This document shows, in pieces, positions 9,557 to 18,845 of a stretch of 64,000 nt of DNA; within the stretch, counting starts at the first letter, position 1, and the number at the start of each line of letters is the position of its first letter. A program made the position numbers and the translations under genes. The notes beneath the pieces are model-generated. The model saw nothing but the letters and a program-made list of their open reading frames with translations. It was not told the origin of the DNA and searched no databases. Origin of the DNA: Methanosarcina flavescens (GTDB taxonomy: Archaea; Halobacteriota; Methanosarcinia; Methanosarcinales; Methanosarcinaceae); assembly GCF_001304615.2 (NCBI RefSeq), contig NZ_CP032683.1, forward strand, positions 620,001 through 684,000, given 5' to 3'.

Positions 9557-9775
9557 TCAATGGAGATGGAAAAGCCCTTCTTTTGCCTTGTTGAGATGCT
9601 TGTTAGCTTCCTCGATTTTATTGGCAGCTTCGAGGATATCATTAGAAGCATCGAGAAAACCATCTTTTTTGGCTTTCTGAGCCCATTCCCTGAAGCTCTG
9701 TATGTGGCTTTCGTTATGCTCGATCCAGTGTTCAATTAAACTCGAAAGATTTTTGTTATTGAGTTCTTCAGTAAT
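9557..9775 (-). CDS. Small helical HWIEHN-motif protein (72 aa), apparent ATT start
   Basis: On the minus strand an open frame of 72 codons ends in TGA at 9557. The product reads TEELNNKN, then LIEHWIEHNESH, FREWAQKAKK and LEAANKIEEANKHLNKAKEG. It is an all-helical, charged protein with conserved-looking histidine and tryptophan positions, resembling small archaeal helical domains seen alone or fused to other proteins. No ATG, GTG or TTG occurs between the upstream in-frame TGA and the conserved body. A strong AGGAGGG stands 5-6 nt before an ATT codon, so translation probably begins at ATT. Function unknown. Other frames here give longer but meaningless readings. Confidence 0.62.
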   Translation of the reverse strand: MTEELNNKNLSSLIEHWIEHNESHIQSFREWAQKAKKDGFLDASNDILEAANKIEEANKHLNKAKEGLFHLH

Positions 9776-9969
9776 AGTTGTCCCTCCTGTTAAAATATAT
9801 GCAATTCAAGGTATAAATGTCCGCTGGATATAAACAAAATTTTTATAATGCTTGACAGAAAAAATAAAAGGCAGATAAAAAATAGAAACCATAAGATGAC
9901 AAAAATAGAAAATGTAAGATAGACAAAAAAGTAAAAAATAGATGAAAATCTGGCTTTCGCTTCTAAGAT

Positions 9970-11211
9970 TCAAACTTTCCTGGGGTCAGTGATTTCACCT
10001 GATAGTGCCGAGGCTGCTGCGGTTGCAGGAGACGCAAGGTAGATAAAGCCGCCTTTTCCCATCCTGCCTTTGAAATTCCGGTTTGCAGTTGAGATACAAA
10101 CCTCGCCTTCTCCAAGCACTCCTTGGTGAGCACCAAGGCAGGGTCCGCAGCCAGGGGTTGCAAGCGTGACGCCTGCTTTGAGCAAAGTCTCCATTGTCCC
10201 GTTTTCAATTGCTGCAAGGAGAGTTGTGCGGGATGCAGGAATTACAATAGTCCTGACCGCAACCTTTTTCCCCTTAAGGATTGAGGCTGCGATCTCAAGA
10301 TCCTCAAGTCTCCCGTTTGTGCATGTCCCTATAAATACCTGGTCTACATGGATACCTTCGACCTCTCCCACAGGCTTTACATTGTCTACCTGGTGCGGGC
10401 AGGCGACCTGAGGCTCGATATCATCAGCAGGGTAAGTTAATTCTTCTGCATAGACTGCGTCATGGTCGGCATAAACCGGCTCATAGGGAGCAACTGCCCG
10501 ATTATTCAGGAAATTGAAGGTTTTCTCGTCCGGCGGAACAATCCCGGTTTTTGCTCCCATTTCAATTGCCATGTTGCAGAGCGTCATCCTGCCTGAAATC
10601 GATAGTTCGGAAATAGCCGATCCGTAAAACTCTACAGCCTTATACGTGGCACCATCAATTCCGGTCTTCCCTATCAGATAAAGAGTCAGGTCTTTCGCAT
10701 AAACACCTTCTCCAAGCCCGCCTTCAACCGTGAACCTGAGGCTCTCAGGCACTTTAAACCAGAGCTTGCCTGTGGCGAAAATTTCAGCCATGTCCGTAGC
10801 TCCCACGCCTGTTGCAAAAGCCCCGAATGCCCCATAGGTGCATGAATGCGAATCGGCTCCCACAACCAGTTTCCCTGGCAGTGCGAATCCGTTCTCAGGA
10901 AGTACCTGATGGCAGATTCCTTCCCCCATCTCATAGAAGTTCGGAATGCCCTGCTCCCTTACCCATTCTCTGATCTCTTTTTGTAGTGTCGCTGACGTTT
11001 CATTATTTGCAGGCGCAATGTGGTCGAAAGGAATTACTATCCTTGAGGAGTCCCAGACCTTTTTCATCTCCATTTCCTTGAAAGCATTAACTGTAAGTAT
11101 CGAGGTGCCGTCGTGCGCCATCGCATAATCGATATCTGCCAGGACAAAATCATTTGCCTTTGCCTCTGTTCCCGCTGCCCGGGAGAAGATTTTTTCACTA
11201 ATTGTTCCCAA
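9970..11211 (-). CDS. leuC: 3-isopropylmalate/homoaconitate dehydratase-type large subunit
   Basis: Aconitase-family large subunit that isomerises 2-isopropylmalate (leucine synthesis) or related citramalate/homocitrate intermediates, working with a separate small subunit not present here. Motifs: [30 protein letters not shown], the cysteine of FIGTCTNGR, and [14 protein letters not shown], which supplies the other two [4Fe-4S] ligands. C-terminal [10 protein letters not shown] and [12 protein letters not shown] are family hallmarks. I prefer the TTG at 11211 because GGAG sits just upstream of it; a TTG at 11244 would add 11 residues with no ribosome site. 413 residues is normal length. LeuC versus a homoaconitase (AksD-like) role is not resolvable here. 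Confidence 0.85.
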   Translation of the reverse strand: MGTISEKIFSRAAGTEAKANDFVLADIDYAMAHDGTSILTVNAFKEMEMKKVWDSSRIVIPFDHIAPANNETSATLQKEIREWVREQGIPNFYEMGEGICHQVLPENGFALPGKLVVGADSHSCTYGAFGAFATGVGATDMAEIFATGKLWFKVPESLRFTVEGGLGEGVYAKDLTLYLIGKTGIDGATYKAVEFYGSAISELSISGRMTLCNMAIEMGAKTGIVPPDEKTFNFLNNRAVAPYEPVYADHDAVYAEELTYPADDIEPQVACPHQVDNVKPVGEVEGIHVDQVFIGTCTNGRLEDLEIAASILKGKKVAVRTIVIPASRTTLLAAIENGTMETLLKAGVTLATPGCGPCLGAHQGVLGEGEVCISTANRNFKGRMGKGGFIYLASPATAAASALSGEITDPRKV

Positions 11212-11844
11212 AAGTAAGTCTCCTGTCTGATGATCAAATGACAATATGATATGAGGAAAAATTCAGATTTCTGAATTCATTATAAATGAAATATAATATC
11301 TTTTTGATACCTTTGAGATAAGAAGAGTTAAATAACTTCCCACTTTTTAGCTGTTGTCAGGCATGTTATATGAGCATTGCCAGTAATTTGCTTACTTAAC
11401 ATGTTAATAGAGCATTAATTACAAGCTTGCTTAACCAGTCAATGCCCGTCCCTCGCTTACGAGAGTGCTCTGCTCTTGATATGAGCATTCTTGGTTAATA
11501 AAAGCATTAAGTGAATTATTGCTTCGTATGTATTCCGTAGATCGTGCTAACAGTTATTGCAGGAAGTATGAGAGTAATTTTGTATTAAACATCTGAGTGC
11601 GATTATTGAATGCCTCTGCAAAAGAAACATTGTACGAGGAATCAATAACGCTTTATATACCATAAAATTGTTTATCCGACTCTTTTGGAATTAACAGGTA
11701 GTATAATTATATGTTTCGGCATATGTATTTGAAGCACAAATTGATCCAAGAAATAATAAAACAAAGCAGAAAGATATTTTTAATACCGGATTATCGATAT
11801 TTCGTTTGAATCTTATTCATCGAAGCTTCTCTGCCTGCACAATT
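11212..11844. other. Intergenic, AT-rich
   Basis: About 630 bp between two minus-strand genes. It contains several imperfect repeats of the word AGCATT (for example TATGAGCATT near 11370 and 11479) and an AT-rich promoter-like stretch for the LeuC gene. No reading frame or RNA gene is supported. Confidence 0.4.
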
Positions 11845-13644
11845 TCATATATTTATCAATAAGTCCCCAGCAGAAAATAGCATATAGACCTTGATTTTCA
11901 AATTTTCATAAAATTCCATTATTGATGAGAAAAAAGTCTGTAATATAGACTCTCCGGGTGGTTCTACATGAGCAGTACCGTGACCGGTACTGCTGCCTTC
12001 TGCATTATTTTTAGTAACTTCTGGGTTTTGAATGTTTTTGATTGTGATTCCGGAGGGGGAATTAGATGAACTCACATTTATTAAGTTATTGTTTTGTATT
12101 TTCACAACGCTATTTGTGAAAGAATTCCCATCTATATATATTCCATCTTGCTTTATGTTCTCAAAAGTATTATCAGAAATTTCTAAGTTTACTCCATCTA
12201 TTAAAAATTTCTGATATATTCCTTGATGAGAAAGATTACTAAAAGTGTTCCCACTTATCAGTATATCCCTGAAACTTCCTTCAAAAGGAAAAATAACTCC
12301 ATGCATTCCACTGTTTTGAATATTATTTCTGATTATAAGCTTGCTGTCGGTTCCATTTCCTCCCTCGTACATATTACCTAATATACCATTAAATCTGTTA
12401 TTTTCATAAATATGTACACCATCATTTACAGCACCACGTTTGAATATTCCTCCAAATCCGCCAAAAACTTCATTATCGGAAAAGACAGAGTGTTGTGTAC
12501 CATCTGAGAATGCAAAATAGTATGGAAGCTCCTGTATGTACCTGTAATCATAAAGTTTGCAGTAGTGCAGGGTTTCAGGTGTTATTTGCGGGTATATCCT
12601 ATTTCCAGTTACTACGAAATTAATAGTATTAGCATGAGCATCAATAACATTTGAACCAGTGATTTTTGCCCCAATCAAAGTGTTATCGGTAATAAAGATA
12701 TCTCGATTTAAAGATTTGAGTTCAGCTGAATTAGCTGTTATAGCATGCCTGCAATTCTCTATGTGATTATTTTCGATATTAACAAGAGCAGAACCGCTGG
12801 CTACATTCACACCATATCCACTTCCGGGAAGAAGTGAATTGTAAATTTCGTTATTGCTAATATCCACGTTAAAACAGGAATACAGACAAATCGCACCAAA
12901 TCCACTGTTATTGAACCAAGAATTAGTAACAGAACTGTCCTTGCAATATTGCATTACTAGTCCATGGTGAGACATCGTCGCACCAGTGTCTTCCAACCTT
13001 ATATTCTTTATATTTACTTGTACAGGTCTATATACTTCTACCTGTACCGTATCGGATAGGTTATAGTCTCTAAGAAGTGGTTCATTTAAAGTGACGACAT
13101 TTTCATTTACACTTTTAACAGCGTATATTTCACCTGTCATTTGACCAGGATAATTATCAGGATAATCTAAAGGACACCACTGAACGTTTTTCCAGATCTT
13201 AATCAGGTCATTAGGGCGGACCTGATAAGCATCAGTTAAAGTCACCTGAGATGAACCTTTTCTAGCGTCGGTATATAGAGTATTGCTTGTGACAAGTGAC
13301 CCGCCGAAATAAATCTCGTTAATTTCTTTCTCAGAAGTCTGAATGTAAAAAGTTACATTTCCTTCTCCGATTATATTCAGATTTTTATCTTTTTGAAATA
13401 TTCCTTTTGTGATGTAGTAATTCCCTTCGCGAATAGTTATCGTATCTCCGCTTTTTGAGTAGTCCAGTGCTGCCTGAATACAGGCTGCATCGTTTGCATA
13501 ATTGGGTGTATGAAAAATACCGGGCTCAACTGGTCCGGGCTGTTTATCAATCACGATATTTGCCGCCAGAGCTGCAGGGCTACTTAATGCAAGATAAAAA
13601 AGAGTAAGGGCAAATATTATCGTTAAGTTCTTTAATTTTTTCAC
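11845..13644 (-). CDS. Secreted right-handed beta-helix (NosD/pectate-lyase-fold) surface protein
   Basis: A 599-residue exported protein. It starts at GTG with AAGGAG about 10 nt upstream. Residues 1-28 are a Sec signal peptide (KKLKNLTIIFALTLFYLAL, ending AALAA). The body begins with the motif for tabulated segments (AACIQAALDYSKSGDTITI, then EGNYYITKGI). It continues as many turns of a parallel beta-helix rich in IxNNxI and SGNTF repeats, as in NosD and CASH-domain proteins. The tail is hydrophobic and basic (FYENLKIKVYMLFSAG) with no sortase-type motif. Methanosarcina genomes carry many such cell-surface proteins. Carbohydrate binding or cleavage is possible; no catalytic residues can be named. 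Confidence 0.8.
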   Translation of the reverse strand: MKKLKNLTIIFALTLFYLALSSPAALAANIVIDKQPGPVEPGIFHTPNYANDAACIQAALDYSKSGDTITIREGNYYITKGIFQKDKNLNIIGEGNVTFYIQTSEKEINEIYFGGSLVTSNTLYTDARKGSSQVTLTDAYQVRPNDLIKIWKNVQWCPLDYPDNYPGQMTGEIYAVKSVNENVVTLNEPLLRDYNLSDTVQVEVYRPVQVNIKNIRLEDTGATMSHHGLVMQYCKDSSVTNSWFNNSGFGAICLYSCFNVDISNNEIYNSLLPGSGYGVNVASGSALVNIENNHIENCRHAITANSAELKSLNRDIFITDNTLIGAKITGSNVIDAHANTINFVVTGNRIYPQITPETLHYCKLYDYRYIQELPYYFAFSDGTQHSVFSDNEVFGGFGGIFKRGAVNDGVHIYENNRFNGILGNMYEGGNGTDSKLIIRNNIQNSGMHGVIFPFEGSFRDILISGNTFSNLSHQGIYQKFLIDGVNLEISDNTFENIKQDGIYIDGNSFTNSVVKIQNNNLINVSSSNSPSGITIKNIQNPEVTKNNAEGSSTGHGTAHVEPPGESILQTFFSSIMEFYENLKIKVYMLFSAGDLLINI

Positions 13645-14368
13645 TAGAAATTACTCCTTAACCTTTTTAACTCGAAGCCTAGACAAAAGTGCTGCGATAA
13701 CTAATTTTTACAATAACATATCCAAAGCGGATAGAGACTCAATATCAGAGTTCTAATATGCTTTACATTATGCCATTTTGACCTCTGAAAAGGCTATAAA
13801 GAAATCTAAATAATTAATTTAAGAATTTTGTGTTTTACTTTAATTAAGCTTTATTAATTATTTCAATAATTATTTCATGAATTACCAAATTTCCTATTTT
13901 ATTTAAAAACGTAACTCTTTAGAAGCTATTTTTATGACTACTAAAAACAAATTTAGTGGGAAAAATACTAAATCAGAATAAAATTGCGACACCTAATGAG
14001 CCTTATTACAACGTATTAAAGAATATTTTTTTGGCTTGAAGATATTTGTCTTTATGATACAATTCCTATAAATTAACGAGTTTTATAAAATGAAAAACTA
14101 AAAAGGAAAAATTTAAAAACTTTTTGTAAAATATGCATTCAGATAATTTATTTTTAAAAATTTTAATATTATATAAAAATTTCGAGATATCAATGTGAAT
14201 TTCAAGAATATTATACTCAAATTGTTTAATTGCAACGACCTTTGTATCAATTCTAATTATATCTTTAGTAATTATACCAGAGCTGGTATGTGTATGTTTC
14301 TATACTTCGTTTGATGCCATATCCGGATTATACAAATTATCTACAACAGATTGAAAATCGAGGCTGAA
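13645..14368. other. Intergenic, very AT-rich, divergent promoters
   Basis: About 720 bp between divergently transcribed surface-protein genes, so both promoters should lie here. It is unusually AT-rich. TATA-like stretches are too frequent to choose one. No gene seen. Confidence 0.4.
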
Positions 14369-15655
14369 ATGAGACTGTCGATAAAAATAACAGGTTTACT
14401 TTTAACCTTTGTTCTGCTGACATCATGTGAAGCAGCAACTGAAAATAAAGATCTCCCAACGAAAGAAGAGATAACTGATTTTATTGCTGGTATACCAGTA
14501 ACTGATAACTATATTAACACAGTATACGATGCCGTGATAGATAAGCATCCGACATGGAACTGTGATATATGGAAAGATAAGAACGGAAATCAGTTACTCA
14601 GTTTGTATTACATAAATCCTAGCTCAGCAAAAGGATATGGCAGCATATACATCAATGAGTTTGGGAAAGAGATCTCCACGAGTGGAGTTGAAATCGTGCC
14701 CGTACCAGTAAAAAGTTATGTAGGAAAAGCTGTTTCTGAAGAAACTGCTAATAATAATATACAGATAGCTGATGAGACTGTACAGACGAGGCATGAGACT
14801 GCACAGACGGATGATGGGAATGTGCAGACGGATAATGGAAATATACAGACTACTTATAGGACTGTAAATAAATACCTCCCGACAAAAGAAGAAGTAACTG
14901 ATTTTATTGCTAGTATACCAGTAACTGATAACTATATTAACACAGTATACGATGCCGTGATAGATGAACACCCGGCATGGAACTGTGATATATGGAAAGA
15001 TAAGAACGGAAATCAGTTACTCAGTTTGTATTATATAAATCCAAGCTCAGCAAAAGGATATGGCAGCATATACATCAATGAGCTTGGGAATGAGATCTCC
15101 ACGCGTGAAGTTGAAATTGAGCCAGTACCAATAAAAAGTCACGTAGGAAAAGCTGCTGCTGAAGAAACCACTTCTGTAAAAACTACTCCTGCAAAAACCA
15201 CTCTTGTAAAAACCACTCCTGTGAAAACCACACCTAGTTCAACTGAAGAACAATTGTCTGAGAAGGAAGCCCAAACAGTTGAGGAAAAGCCCCAGACGGT
15301 TGGGGATGAACGAATGGCTGAGTATGAGGAACGAATGGCTGAGTATGAGGAGCGACTGGCTGAATATGAGGAGAAGCAATCGGTTGGGTATAAACAGCAG
15401 ATTATAAATACAGTCCAATCGATTGATGGGAAAGATCAGTCGGCTGAGTATGAGGAGTTGCTAGATGAGTATAAGGAGTTGCTGGATGTGTATAAGGAAG
15501 CCAAGAAGGTTGGAGATGTGCCTCCGCCGACTAATCCTGAAGAAACAAAATGGAATAAAATCTTTACTTTGTTTTTTGTTCCACTAGTTGTACTCATAAT
15601 TGGGAACTTAATTTATGACTCAATAAAGAGATTTATAAACCGTCATTGGAATTAA
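14369..15655 (+). CDS. Membrane-anchored lipoprotein with tandem-duplicated domain and coiled coil
   Basis: A 428-residue exported protein of unknown function. Start ATG at 14369 is preferred over TTG at 14351 because GAGG lies 6 nt before it. Residues 1-20 form a lipoprotein signal (GLLLTFVLLTSC). Two nearly identical domains of about 85 residues follow. Each starts LPTKEE and contains IPVTDNYINTVYDAVID, WNCDIWKDKNGNQLLSLYY and KGYGSIYINE. They are joined by a QT-rich linker. Then come a threonine/lysine-rich repeat (KTTPVKTTP), a charged coiled coil with MAEYEER repeats, a proline patch, and a C-terminal membrane helix (LFFVPLVVLIIGNLIY) with basic tail. It is thus tethered at the C-terminus and probably by lipid at the N-terminus. 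Confidence 0.7.
   Translation: MRLSIKITGLLLTFVLLTSCEAATENKDLPTKEEITDFIAGIPVTDNYINTVYDAVIDKHPTWNCDIWKDKNGNQLLSLYYINPSSAKGYGSIYINEFGKEISTSGVEIVPVPVKSYVGKAVSEETANNNIQIADETVQTRHETAQTDDGNVQTDNGNIQTTYRTVNKYLPTKEEVTDFIASIPVTDNYINTVYDAVIDEHPAWNCDIWKDKNGNQLLSLYYINPSSAKGYGSIYINELGNEISTREVEIEPVPIKSHVGKAAAEETTSVKTTPAKTTLVKTTPVKTTPSSTEEQLSEKEAQTVEEKPQTVGDERMAEYEERMAEYEERLAEYEEKQSVGYKQQIINTVQSIDGKDQSAEYEELLDEYKELLDVYKEAKKVGDVPPPTNPEETKWNKIFTLFFVPLVVLIIGNLIYDSIKRFINRHWN
14451..15155 (+). repeat. In-gene tandem duplication of a ~281-bp domain
   Basis: Bases 14451-14732 and 14874-15155 align without gaps of note and differ at only a small fraction of positions, including synonymous ones. They are separated by about 140 bp encoding a QT-rich linker. 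The near identity at DNA level indicates recent duplication or gene conversion. Confidence 0.8.
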
Positions 15656-16126
15656 TAACTAGTAGTCAATCTATAGATTAAATGACTTCTACAATTGGAG
15701 AGGATTTATACGCACTTAATGTAGAAAATTAACTGTATTAATTAAATATTATGGTTTAAATTTAAATTTGAACTTTGGTGTTTAGTGTTATTATTTTTCA
15801 GTTCAAATGCATGAGTCCTATCCCAGTTGTAGGATCAGGTTTAATTTTAAAACGCGCTCTGAGAGAGCAAAAAACAAAGCGCACCAGAGCTGTATCCCTC
15901 TACTGACGAAAAATAGAATCATAACCTTTCCCCTATTATATATTTTCAATCAATGGTTAAAAAGGCATCGGATTCTATATTTTTGTGTAGGTTGAAGTTA
16001 ATTTTCCAGTTGAAAAGAAATAAACCAAAAAGACAAACATTGATTTTGAATGTAATTCCCCACTTTCAAATATTATATACTACACGCATATTTAGAATGT
16101 AACTATAAATTCCTCACTCAAAATAG
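15656..16126. other. Intergenic, no gene seen
   Basis: About 470 bp of AT-rich DNA between the lipoprotein and the hdrB fragment. A 62-codon frame at 15807-15995 has no ribosome site and no recognisable product. Confidence 0.4.
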
Positions 16127-16410
16127 TGGAAAAACCCATCCCGCAAGTAAGAGTGCGGTCTTCGTACCAGCGCACAGGCTCGGTTCCGCAGGCTGCAGCT
16201 ATGGTATCTATTAACTGGGGATTTTCAGGGTGTCCGAGGACATCGAGATACTTAACTTTATAGTAATGGCAGGCATGGTGGGCTGCAGCTTTGGTACCTG
16301 AGAAGTCGAATTTCTTCTGCTTCTTGATCTAGTTGACTTTGCTTAAGAGAATCTCTACTGCATGGTAGAAGTTAGTCCTCAGGTTCATGTCATCTTTTTC
16401 GTAAACAAGA
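16127..16410 (-). pseudogene. Copied internal fragment of hdrB
   Basis: This 284-bp stretch matches bases 18191-18474 inside the intact hdrB gene downstream, in the same orientation, with about 15 mismatches by eye. It covers the middle of the protein (KDDMNPRTNFYH to the region around LTCGMGF). It lacks both ends, has no start, and carries an in-frame TAG where the parent has GAA (VNEIK). It is a dead partial duplicate rather than a gene. It lies just left of a MITE and of a second pseudogene, so the 16.1-17.6 kb stretch is a decay zone. Confidence 0.88.
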
Positions 16411-16525
16411 AATCCATATGGAAATATTGGAGAATATACAAATAAAAGATATATATCCAGATTCATCAAATGGATTAAAGGTCTGTTATTCTAATCCAAA
16501 ATTTTACATCTAATCCAGATTTTTC

Positions 16526-16648
16526 GGCTCTGTAGAAAACCTATCTAAATAAGTATTATGGGGCTGAAACCAACTATGGAAAATATAGATCATAAGGTTC
16601 AGTTCAAATTAATGTAGATTTGTTATTCCACAGGTTTTCTACAGAGCC
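16526..16648. mobile_element. MITE (123 bp) with 8-bp target duplication
   Basis: The terminal inverted repeats GGCTCTGTAGAAAACCT and AGGTTTTCTACAGAGCC bound a 123-bp non-coding element. The flanks are a perfect direct duplication GATTTTTC (16518-16525 and 16649-16656). The same termini with a different 8-bp duplication occur at 28751-29014. An 8-bp duplication and GG...CTGT ends are reminiscent of IS6- or IS1595-type elements, which may mobilise it; no transposase is in the window. Confidence 0.85.
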
Positions 16649-16732
16649 GATTTTTCCTCAAGTTTTACTGAATTGCTATCAAAACTCAAAAATTCTCGTT
16701 CTCTTAGATTCTAGCTCTATCTCATTTAGATT

Positions 16733-17572
16733 TCACATTCTTTTGTTCCCAAGGTTCCTTCTTTTTCTTACATCATCTTGCTTCCCAACTCTATCTACTG
16801 CTCTCTCTAATTCCCGTACTTTTTTAGCATCCTGTATCCACAGATTATCATTATCAATCTTTGCAGTAAGGAATATCAAACCCCATATTAACGCAACAAT
16901 TGCAAAGATAAGTAGGTAAATACCCGAGTCGTTTACATCTATAGCTCCCAGTGAATGAAGGATCAATAATATTGCAGAGAAAGATAATAGGGAAGTTCTG
17001 TATAAAAAAGGCCTGATATCCTTTTTTCCTTCTATTTTGTTACCTGTATAGATACTGCCTTTTAACTCGCCTGTTCCAAATGGAAATAACCAGTTGATCC
17101 CAGAAACCGTGCAGGAATCTTCAAGCAGGTGTAGGAATTAACCAAATATCAAACCTAAAAATAAGAAACCTATAAGAGTGGCATTTATTTCACGGAAAAT
17201 GAGATAGCCAACTGTTATTGCCAATAAAGTGAGTACAAAAGAACTTATGAATACCCCCATCGGAGAATGCATTACGCCTCTATGCTGCTCCTCTACTATG
17301 TGTTCAAGGTTCATTTTCTCTTTAAGATTGAAGAAGCTGAAAGAAAAAACTATCAGCTTATGGAGAGGAACCATGATATCATAAATGATTTTGAAATTAT
17401 AGTATAACTTGGACTTTCCATCACTGTCTGCATCAGGTGCAAGCGAGCCTATGATAGCGGCTATGAGTACACAGAATCCATACATCGGCTGTGAATACTC
17501 TGAAAATATTAGTGGAATCGTAAATGGAAATATTGTTCCAAGTGTTATTGAAACATGATCTTTCCCTAACAT
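16733..17572 (-). pseudogene. Membrane-bound metal-dependent hydrolase (YdjM/DUF457-like), broken by TAA
   Basis: A minus-strand frame of about 279 codons reads through as one protein except for a TAA at 17138-17140. The first part has MLGKDHVSITLG, several hydrophobic helices, PDADSDGKSKLYY and HRGVMHSP. These carry the conserved His/Asp residues of the YdjM family. After the stop the same frame continues FLHLLEDSCTVSGINWLFPFG, exactly the next family motif, where a tyrosine normally precedes FLHLL. A single TAT-to-TAA change explains it. The C-terminal part has one more membrane helix pair and a charged tail. TAA is not the pyrrolysine codon, so read-through by that route is excluded. Confidence 0.8.
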
Positions 17573-17900
17573 ACAGAAAATATGTGTATTACACTATTTT
17601 AATTTATTGAAGTTGTATTCAGAAAAATCTTATATGAGCATTCTGAAATAGAAAGATTTCTCAATGAGAAAAATGGTTGATCATCAAGCAAAAAACTAGA
17701 AAACATATTCGTCTGTTTCCAGTTTGCTCAATATGATCGATGAAAGCCCATTATTTATAGGCGCAATAGGAAAAGCTATACATTCCCAAAACTTCAGAAA
17801 AAACTCCTTACGCAGTGTTCCGATAATGGAACGCGTGAAAGATATTTTTGGACTAAAAGGGATCAGAGTTTATCTAAAGATGAAAGAATCTACAACTTTT
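17573..17900. other. Intergenic, no supported gene
   Basis: About 330 bp between minus-strand genes. A plus-strand frame of 73 codons (17724-17945) runs into the 3' end of hdrB on the opposite strand. It has no ribosome site and is not accepted. Confidence 0.35.
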
Positions 17901-18845
17901 TCAGATTATCCCGTGTTTTTCCAGGAATTCCTCAAGAGGCACTGAATGAGTCTGGAAGCCGCATACTTTGTAGGGGTCAGCACCCATTGAAAGAGCTACG
18001 AACTGGGCAATATTCATGTGAACCATATCATACTTTACGTCAAACTCTTCCTCAATAACAGGCTGGTAGCGGTCATACTGGATATGGCAGTTCGGGCACA
18101 TATGAATCATAAGTTCCACACCTGCTTTCTGGAGGCTATCGAGTTTTGTCTTTGTCACCTGAAGCGAGGTGTCTTTGTTGAGGTGGAGCTGGGAAAAACC
18201 CATCCCGCAAGTAAGAGTGCGGTCTTCATACCAGCGCACAGACTCGGCTCCGCAGGCTGAAGCTATGGTATCTATTAACTGGGGATTCTCAGAGTTTCCG
18301 AGGACATCGAGATACTTAACTTTATAGTAATGGCAGGCATGGTGGGCTGCAGCTTTGGTCCCTGAGAAGTCGAATTTCTTCTGCTTCTTGATTTCGTTGA
18401 CTTTGCTTAAGAGAATCTCTACTGCATGGTAGAAGTTTGTCCTCGGGTTCATATCGTCTTTTTCGTAAACAAGATTTTCAAGGCCATGTTCCCTGAAGAT
18501 AGAGTTAACTTTCTCCCGTATCTCGGTATTGGTGTTAAGAACTTCACATGCCTCCTTGTTTATGGCATAACAGGTTGAACAGAGGCAGGTTATATTGGGA
18601 TAGCCGCATCTTCTTGCGACTGCGAAGTTCCGGGCTGCAATGGCTGTTGTTGTCAGTCCCTCAAAGATGTCAGTATAATGTCCTATTCCTGTGCAGCAGG
18701 ACTGCTCATCGTTAATACTGTAACCTACTCCAAGCCTGTCAAACACGTAACAGGTTGAGGTCTCCACTCCTGGATACTCCTGCCCGACCATGCAGCTTTT
18801 AAATAGTAAAAGCTGGCTGTCCGGGATATTCTCTATCGCTTTCAA
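17901..18845 (-). CDS. hdrB: Heterodisulfide reductase subunit B (soluble type)
   Basis: Catalytic subunit that handles the CoM-S-S-CoB heterodisulfide at a special [4Fe-4S] site formed by CCG domains, in the cytosolic HdrABC complex. The 314 residues contain two cysteine-rich regions. The first has KSCMVG, QSCCTGIGHY and CLCSTCY. The second has HHACHYYK, LTCGMGF and MCPNCHIQY. In the second domain the usual double cysteine is read here as Thr-Cys (LTCG). The start lies 47 nt inside hdrC, so the two are translationally coupled. It is last in the minus-strand operon hdrA-hdrC-hdrB. A 284-bp piece of it is duplicated at 16127-16410. The paralog assignment (the HdrA2B2C2 type of Methanosarcina) is an inference. 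Confidence 0.9.
   Translation of the reverse strand: MKAIENIPDSQLLLFKSCMVGQEYPGVETSTCYVFDRLGVGYSINDEQSCCTGIGHYTDIFEGLTTTAIAARNFAVARRCGYPNITCLCSTCYAINKEACEVLNTNTEIREKVNSIFREHGLENLVYEKDDMNPRTNFYHAVEILLSKVNEIKKQKKFDFSGTKAAAHHACHYYKVKYLDVLGNSENPQLIDTIASACGAESVRWYEDRTLTCGMGFSQLHLNKDTSLQVTKTKLDSLQKAGVELMIHMCPNCHIQYDRYQPVIEEEFDVKYDMVHMNIAQFVALSMGADPYKVCGFQTHSVPLEEFLEKHGII

Noticed and set aside
17138-17140. Pyrrolysine read-through to rescue the membrane hydrolase gene
   Set aside because: The stop is TAA; pyrrolysine uses TAG.
17724-17945. 73-codon plus-strand frame at the hdrB 3' end
   Set aside because: Antisense to hdrB for its last part, no ribosome site; weak evidence only.
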